The translations under genes and the position numbers were made by a program. A DNA stretch of 64,000 bases from contig NW_026974140.1 of the NCBI RefSeq assembly GCF_037042905.1, positions 17,348,001 through 17,412,000 of the forward strand, written 5' to 3'. Numbering within the stretch: the first letter of the stretch is position 1; every line of letters begins with the position of its first letter. This stretch comes from Lytechinus pictus. Taxonomy: Eukaryota > Echinodermata > Echinoidea > Temnopleuroida > Toxopneustidae. Of the stretch, positions 24,601 through 33,900 are shown piece after piece. The notes beneath the pieces were generated by a model that ran no database searches, was not told where the DNA came from, and saw only the letters and a list, made by a program, of their open reading frames with translations.

Positions 24601-27600
24601 ACATTCTTGTTATACCTAGTGTCATAACAGATGAATAACTTTTGAATTAGACCCACTAATTGTAAAAAGCTGAAGATTCGTCTACTATTTGGAATCCCAA
24701 AATGTGTTCTGTATGTATGGAAATCTCACCGGAGACTAAGGATTATGATTTCAGTCTGTTTCCTGGTTTCTACCAAAAAAACCCACCTACTCTTTGTCTA
24801 CCCTCAAAAGGCATATGACATCAATCTCCAATGTTTAGGCCTATAGTTAAAGTTAAAGCTAACATCAAATTTTGCTTCCTGAAAACACTTCCAGTACAAA
24901 TCATATCAAAATTGTGAAAATTCATAAAATTCATATTTGAAAACAAAACACTTAGGTAACTTGAAACTATGTTATTCATAAAGAATGTGTTTTGTAGATG
25001 TATGAAAGTTATGCTGAAGAAAGACAATCACAGAGAGCTTAACACTACCCCTGCCCAAAGGGAGGGACATATAGTCAGTACAAGAGTCAACATTCAGAGG
25101 GGGGTTGTTAACATACTTTTTGATTGATGCACATGGTTTGTAATATTATCATTTAAGGAAATATGGAATTAAAATCTTATATTGTACTTCATATGGGCTT
25201 TATATTGGCATCCTGTGGTTAATTTTACCACATCCTCGAAATATTAGAAGTGGATTAATCTGAGTACTGGTAACTAATGCTACTGTGTTTTATGAATTGA
25301 TCTACCCAGGAATTTCCCTCTTCTGAAAAAGTTTAGTACTTACAGTATATGCTTCAAAGGTGTGTTTGCTGACAAATTGACATAAAGAGTGTTTTTTCCA
25401 TGCAGTATTAATGTAACAAATATTTAATACAAACTAGTAGTAAATTGAGAATAATTTTTTTGCTCTGAAAATGCATAATTATACCCCTGATAAAATTAAG
25501 CTATGAACAACAGCTCTCCCCTCCCTTTCTCTCTCCCGTCATATCCATATCCCCCTTCCATCCACCTTAACCTCCCTCTCTCTTACTTTCTCCTGCAAAT
25601 ACAACCCCTATCTCATCCCCTCTCTGCCCCCCCCCCCCTAAAAAAATTATCTCTTGATCTCACTCTCTACTTCTTTTTGTTTCTCCTCAATTATTGCTTC
25701 GCCTGTTTTTCTGGAATTCTAATCAGTAGGAATCCCAAAGAGTCTTGTGATAATTCTTGAGGTTACTCTTTTGAGATGAACAAGGTCATTACCCTTCTAA
25801 ACCATAGAAAGACTTCCACCAACATGTTAAAACATTTGCAAAACATCAATTTTTTTATCAACCAAATGTTGTGATAGGCTATTTGTACCATATATATCTG
25901 ACACTTCAATGCTCTGGTAAAACACACAAAGAGTAATTTTCCCCAAATGATAATTAAAACTTGGATTATCAGTTCTATAGTCTTGATATAAGTGAAAGGG
26001 AACTTCAAGTTACAAAATATTTCTTAATTCAATAACTATAGCCCTTCTAAATCATTTCATGGAAAAGTATGGTCTATTCATATCATAAAACACTTTACTC
26101 TTTAAAAGAAATACCCTCCCCTAAAAATCTTTCAGCAAGACATCACTTTCAATAAAAAACGAGATTCATATCTGGAGAGTTGATAACTTAAGAACTGCAA
26201 GCATAAGCCAAATGTATGGTATAAAGTGGTAAATAAAAACACCTTAAATAATGATAAAAACAGCAACTCCTTGAGGAAGAAAAACAGCTGGTTTGACTAT
26301 TGAGGCTGTAGTCCCAGCCATTGATATTGATGCATAGTATCCTTACCATCTCAGCGGGGTAATCCCAAGACAGGTCTTCTAGTAGACTATCAGCAGGTGC
26401 CGAGACCTCACAGCTTACGCTGAACCCTTCCCATCCCTCAAGAACCTCTGCGGTGCTGATAGATACTTGGGGCTTCAGGACTGGTGCTTGCTCTGTAGGA
26501 GGCAGGAGAGAAAGATTGAGCAAGGGGGGAAGGAGATTCAGAAACGGACCCGGGAGGAGGGGAGAGAGACAGACAGAGATAGAACGATTGAGAGAAAAGA
26601 AGGAATGGAAAGAAAGAGAGGAATAGATTGGGAAAGGTACAGATGGAAGGCAATAGGAGAGGGTTAAAAAATATTAGACAAATTAGATTAGATATTGATT
26701 ATAAATGCATGAGAAAGACAGTACCATAGTACATATGGAGAAAAAACAAGAGATGGGGACATAAAAGGAGATATGAGACAAAACAAATGATATTAAATGG
26801 TAAACTGGCATAATATTACAAAACTGAATAACAAAACATATGGTGTTCTATATTCAAATAATCAAATCAATTTACACAAGAATACATTACAACCCTACAC
26901 CTATTTCGTGACATATCTTCAAAAACTGTTTCTAATGAAATACACAGACGCCCCGATATCCAAGGGATATGAGTTCCAAAGGATTCAATGTTTGTGTCTT
27001 CATTATCATTCACCCTTTTCAGAGAGAAAGAGGCAAATGTAGACATACACTACATGTGAGACCAGTGTAAAGGAATAGAGGGACACATAGGAAAAGCAAC
27101 AGTTCCTATGATCTTTAACATAAGTTAACTCTATAACTTTGCATGTATATCTCCCTAGGAAGTGAATGTCAAGTTAACATATGTAGTGCATTAGAGCCAA
27201 GATCATTCTCAACCAGCTGATGAGATAAGATGTGTTCAAGCTAGTCATGTCTTTCTCATGTCTCATCCAATATCTATCATTCCATGACATTTATGCTGCT
27301 ACATTTTTTTTGGGGGGGGGGTAAAATGTTGAGATTAGAGGAAACGTTTCTCAGAAATCCAGGAAGCATCACGAAGTAATGAAACAAAAAGATGTGAACG
27401 AAAGAGGATGAATGAAAGAACGAAAGGGTCAAACCTTGAGTCAGAGGAAGTTTATGGAGTTCAGTTTGACAACAACTGGTGAAGAGAAGGGGTATCTTCA
27501 TAAGTTAATAAAAGTGGGTATTTTTCTTGTTTACCTTGTTTTTGTTTACCTTTAATAGCGTTAATTCAAGATAAAATCATTTTCATGCCTTTTGTAATTT

Positions 27601-30600
27601 TGTCCCCTTATTATCCATGAGGGTCCCTGATGCCTCCATTAACAGGTACTCGTGCCTACAGCATCATGGACATAAAGTAAAGTAAAGTAAGGTTTTAATC
27701 ATGGAATATAAATCATTGACATCCTTCTAGAGAAAGTTATAACCGAAAAGAGAAATTTCAATGGAACACATGGAGCTTCTTCTATATATTTACATTATTA
27801 CTTGATAATCTGTTAACTCTTGCAGACACCATATATAAAAATATGTAAGGATCCATGGGTTAACGTAATGGCATTTAGAGGCTCTACTGAAATTCGTAAG
27901 TGAATGGCACCTGGCAGATTTCAATAACTGAATTGCATAATATAATTTCTATGGGATGATGAGGCCTCTGTCTCTAATAGAAGCGAAAATTTGATTATCT
28001 AGAATGGGTAGATGTTCACCCTCTTCGACACAATGGAGCTTTGTCATTGTGCCCCAAAGACAATGAAAGGCACAGGAAAGAGACAGGAAACAGGAGAGAT
28101 TTGATATATTCTTTTATCATCCAAGGTGAATCATATGACATGAGAGATGCACCTGTGTCATGTCTGGGTTATTCACAAGGAGTCAGGGGTGAAAAGGGGG
28201 TAATGACAGGGGTGCGACAGGGTTGCAGGGGTTATGATAGGGGTGTGTGCTATGATTCTCCTTTTTTATATCAGTTGCTGTGTTGAATCATGTAAGTCCA
28301 TGGTTGAATCAAAAGATTTAAACAGCTGGTAAACATTTTATTCAATATTCTTGAAAACTTAATTAGTTATACTTTAGGTCTATATCTTACTTTTCTTCAT
28401 CTTGATTTGATATTTTTATTAAGTAAAATTACAGATGCATAAATATTTTCTTTCGCCTTTTCAATAAATCATTTTTATATAGATTTTTAAATTTAAAAAA
28501 ATATCAAGGGGGACCTATATACAGCAGAATTTTAAATTATCTTTAAAAGACATAAACTGAGTGTTTGAAGACGTTAAATATTTTGAGAGTGCAATCATAC
28601 ATGTATATCAATTGATATGTTTTGTTTGTATTCATTTTTACCAACATAAAGAAGGGTGAAAGTTCCGCCTGTTGGCTGTTTACAATTTGAAACGCATCTT
28701 TCAAAATGTTTGACTCAGAGTACCAAGTGTGCAAGCAGAAGAGAGAAGTTCTTGGAATGATATCAAAGGCCATCTCAATAAACCCAAAGAAAAGTAATTT
28801 CCTTTCGGAGCTCAAAAATGATCGTTCGACTTTACATTCCAGTCGGGATTTCAGTGTCTGGTGGCCTAGCTGACTTGGAAAATCGTTTAACTATTGTTCA
28901 GTTTTGCACTTTATGATTCTCGAAGCAATGAACCTTAATATTTTTTAGGGATTCCAAAATATTTCGTCCAATGACTGAGGAAATTAATGGGCCCATGGTA
29001 TTATGATCACAAATGATAACAGTGCAGCAAGACAGTGACATTCACACTTTCCCTTGGTTTTCTTCGTAATATGACAAATTAGTATTGGATGAATTGGAAA
29101 GGCGTCAGGCACTTGGCTTGACAGAAATTATTTGGCAACATTACTATCTGACTTGATTGAATCATTATTATATCCATATGAAATGCCAACCACCTGTGCT
29201 AAACCACACCCTTGTATGTCAACAAATGGGGCTTGCGTATTAGGAAAAAAAAGTACTTGTTATCATATGTTCAATGAATGTAAACAAATAGACTGATCAA
29301 TGAACTACATGTATCCACCGAAGTAGTCACAGCAGAACTAAAATCAAACGGAAATTAGTATTCACACAATAAATGAACACACATTCAACTATTCTACAAC
29401 ATTAGTATAAATTCATAAACATGTACATGTTACTATATTTAGTCATTATGATGACAAACACATTGAAGGATAATATTTTTCATAATTCAGAAGATGGGAG
29501 TTTGTATAATACAAGTTGAAATCTTTTCCCGACATACTCCTAAGTATTTCAAAACATATTGGGCTTCTTTATTTTTTTGAGATAATGGGTACATCCGGGC
29601 GATTCCATAGAGTATATATACGTCCGAGATTACAAATGGAATACATTATACATGGAAATTAAATCAAGACATGTTAAATTACTTGGGATAATGGTAACAA
29701 ATTATCTACATTTTAGTCAATTCAATCAAACACTTATCACTGGGATGTCATTTACTGTATGTTTTTATTCACATGCTGCGAAGACAGCACTTGTTTGATT
29801 TCCACAGAGTGAGTTTTATTGAAAGCACAAACTGAGTGTGATGAGTAATGAATGAATCACAGGATATTATCACATCACCAGGGACAGAGCAACTCTCAAA
29901 GCAAGGGACCCTCTGAGAAACAGAAAAGGGAGAAAGAAAGTAGACTGAAATTAATAGAAATAAAGAGAAGGGTCTTCGTGAGAATAACAAGCGGAAGGGA
30001 AAAGGGAGAAAGGAAAAAAGAAATAAAGAAAACATGAAATGAAGATGATGAGAAATAAAAGGAGAACGGTATGAAAAAGGAAGCTGAAGTTGATTGGAGG
30101 AAAGATACAGAGGGTATGTGTTTTTGTGGGTGTGTGAAAGTGCGTGTGTGAGGGTGTAGATTAAAGGAAGAGCTAATAAAAATAGGTAAAAATTGATTGG
30201 GGGAACAAAACACAAAGAAATTGACACACTTGAACAGACAGTTATTACAGAATTTACAGAGGCAGACACAGAGGGGAGATGAACAAAATAAAGCAAAACC
30301 TTGATTCGCAGATCAAAATTTTTGTAAGGTATAGTTGCATTCTTATTCTTAATATTGTTTTACGGTAAGGGACTATTCCCACCTATAATATTCAAACTTA
30401 TAGAAACATTGATACGTACTTCAAACAAGTATTGTTTTCCATAAACAATGACATTTATTTGGTTGTCAGTGCACACCCGAATGCAATATAATCATGCTAT
30501 TATCCCGTACACTGATAAAGTACACGTATGTCCATTAGGACAAGGATAAAATTGTAACTCCTGTGACACAATGATCATACTGAAGAATTCTCGTTTCAGA

Positions 30601-30868
30601 TGTACGAAATATCCAGTACATGAACTATGAACATATATCTTTATCACAGACATAGTTCATTTCAATAATAGTATGATAGAAATAATGAAAAGGTTATTTG
30701 CTTGAGTAACCAAATGAAGAAAAGTATCTCCATTCATACAAGGATAACATGGGATTCCCATTGCCTCAGTGAAAAAAAAAGAAATAAAATAATGCCCCTT
30801 CTTCTATATTTTTTTTCTTCTCCACCCTTCCCTTCACTCCTCGAAAATTATAAATTAGGGGCATATGC

Positions 30869-30902
<34 letters not shown>

Positions 30903-33900
30903 ATAGAAGCCCTTATCATTCTGGGGAAAAATTGAAAGTTGAAAAGACTGCACAGGTATTGCAACAATGCAATCGACAAGATAGAAGTTCGTTGGCATAT
31001 GTAGTTACATTGGAAGCAGTTCATCAAATATTATACATGAAGGTCCAGTCCCAATCAGGGGTGTTAATACGAGTATGATAACTGCGAAAAATGTGGTGGA
31101 GATTTTCTTTTTCTCCAAATACTGATATAACTTTATTTATGGCCTATACAGTCGTCAAAAATATAAGTAGATATAACATGAATCGCAAACCATTTTGATT
31201 AGAACTAAATACACGTATATCATTTTCTTGAACCAGAATGATTTTTTATTTTTTCAAAGCCACACCTCACTTTTTTTATAACCTCACAGATATATGGCAG
31301 CCAAATTAACTCATTTAGACAAAACCGTAATTTTTATCATGGTTTTCCGTATCATATTGGGCAGAAAGGTCCAACAATAAATTAAATAAATGTTAACAAC
31401 TCATCAAAAGTAAGTTATAAAGAAGGGGAACAAACAAGATATCACTTACAAATGCCCTAAACCACAAGATTCATCTTCTTGTGCATAAGCAAAAATAATA
31501 GGTCAAAATGGCGCCGGGAAATCTGCATCAAGAGTCACCCAAGAATGGATTACTTAATCCAACAATACAACACCATGAAACCCTATCCAGATTGTGTCAT
31601 CAAACCTATTGAATTAATTAGAACAAACTACAATTGTCTTTGAATGCCCTCTCATATTCATTTTTTTTAATCCCGTTTTGAAATCCTGTCTATAAAACTA
31701 GAGACAAACTTATGTCGGCGTGTCAGCTGTTACGGACTGGAGGCCAGATGCAAGATATAAAAGGGACAATCTGAATAATTGTTGATGCATAACTTGCACG
31801 CAACTTATGCATTGTGCAATTTTAGGGGATAAATATTTTATATGAAATGTATTATGTAATATATTTCACACTAAATATACGTCACTGAACCATCACTATC
31901 ATTGCTCAACCCCCTGTCCCCAATTTAAAGGCATGCATAAGCTTGCTTTCAAAACGAAAAAGACAAATGCCAAGACATCAAGATCTCACAAGTCCAAGCG
32001 GACAAACTACTTAACAAAGTTATATGATAAAAGAATATAATAATCATACATGTTTTCATCTGTTTCTATTGAATTATAACATTGCATTAATATACAAATA
32101 AATTTTACATAATCACAGTTTTGAAATCTGACCCCAAAAAATCATATGAGGCATTTCATTTTTAGTAGAAAAAGTTTTTTCATATCATGATCTATTCACT
32201 TTCAATGGACAAGAAATAAAGTGTTGTTCAGCTCTTGAGATTTTCAAAACTCTCTATGCATGTATGGCTACCACACAGCTTGGCCTAGCATACATTTAAT
32301 GCAACTAATTGGTAAAATCCTGTCTGTATACAGAGAGCATATGAAGTGTACCCGGCTTGGAAACGTTGTCCATAAAATACTTCACTTCCTCCCCGGTTGT
32401 CTACTACATACACATTATCAAATATTGTAGCTCTACACGAGTCGGTATAGGCCTACCCTATTGCACATTACAAATACCAAAAAGATGATATCAGTTTGTC
32501 AACGAAATGACCTAAAGTATCATACAAATGCAGGCTACATTGCTACAATGCTCATAAATATATCAAACATGTATTATTTGGAACTGAAGGGCCTAAACCG
32601 AAAAGTAGGAATTGCATTCGATTTTTTTTTAAGTTGACATATACTTTATAACCTGAAAAAATAGGGGAGGTTAACTTTTCATACATATTCCAGGGAACCT
32701 GTTTTATAAAGACTTACAAATATAGTAAACTTATCATTATAGCAACTACCATGATAACCTTGCTTAGCGGTCAATCACAAACAAGAATTCCATGGTAGTT
32801 ACAATAATGACAAATTTAAATTGTTGTAATTCTTTATGAAAAATGCTATTACTAAAGCATTTATTTTGCTTATATAGTTTGCCACTGCATTTTTTCTTTG
32901 CTTTATCTTTTGCTTACATATTGAATTTATTCTAAATTTTGTTATTGCTCCTGTTATAAATTTGTTGCATTGCAATGTTCTTCATTGTCATATTACGATT
33001 ATGTTTATATATTGTAAATTTATTTTGACTTTACAATAAATGCAGAGACTCCTGCAAAAAAATATAACTTAGTTATTATTAAATTACAATCATAGGCAGA
33101 CTTGGTCTTGTTTTGGTTTTGGTCGATTCATGTTATTAATGAGTTCTTCAATAATATACAATATATTAAATATATATAAGTCTCGACTAAAATATAACAT
33201 CAAATTGTCCTCAAATAAAAAGAGAAAAGTGATTTTGTAATCAATTAAAATACTGAAGAGGAGATGAAATACAATTTCTTATAATTTCTGTTACATTTAA
33301 CTGGCATCAATTGGATATGTTATGGTTTTGGTTTTATGGTGGAATCCTAACTAACCCCTAGAGTTGTACGGTTTCATGCATGGTACAAGAAACAGGGAAT
33401 GGTACAAACTATACACAGTGGTCAGGGCAATAGAAGGATCTCCGCTTAGGGGCTTAACTTGTATCTCCACCCATCTATAGAGACATCTATTGAAGTTCAG
33501 TCTGAGGATATGGAGTTTGACACAATCTTGACGTGACTCATAAATATCCCTCACTATCTCTCAAGTGTATATGAAAGCAGGGAGTGAAGGATGTAGGAGA
33601 AATCTTTGAGGAAAAGAACGTCTTTGACAAGATAAGCAGAGCGGAGATAAAATTCTAGTTCACGGCCGTGCTCTTCATGAGTGTCATTTTTCATTAGCCA
33701 TAGAAGAGAAACCATTTTTATGATAAGTAACCATTAGTGCAAACATCTTTAATAGTGTTTCTTATGAGGAAAGTTGGAAATGAAAAGGGAACAATCATAC
33801 AGAAAGTTCATGATCGAAGATTCAACTTTGTAAGAGTCTTTTAAACGGGAAGAATTGGAGTATTATATTCAGGTACTAACCATGATTCATAAGGGCTAGC

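Noticed and set aside
29769..30296. 175-codon minus-strand ORF rich in Phe, Ser and Leu
   Set aside because: It is the pyrimidine strand of a GA-rich tract inside a receptor intron. Low complexity, no domain, no splice context.
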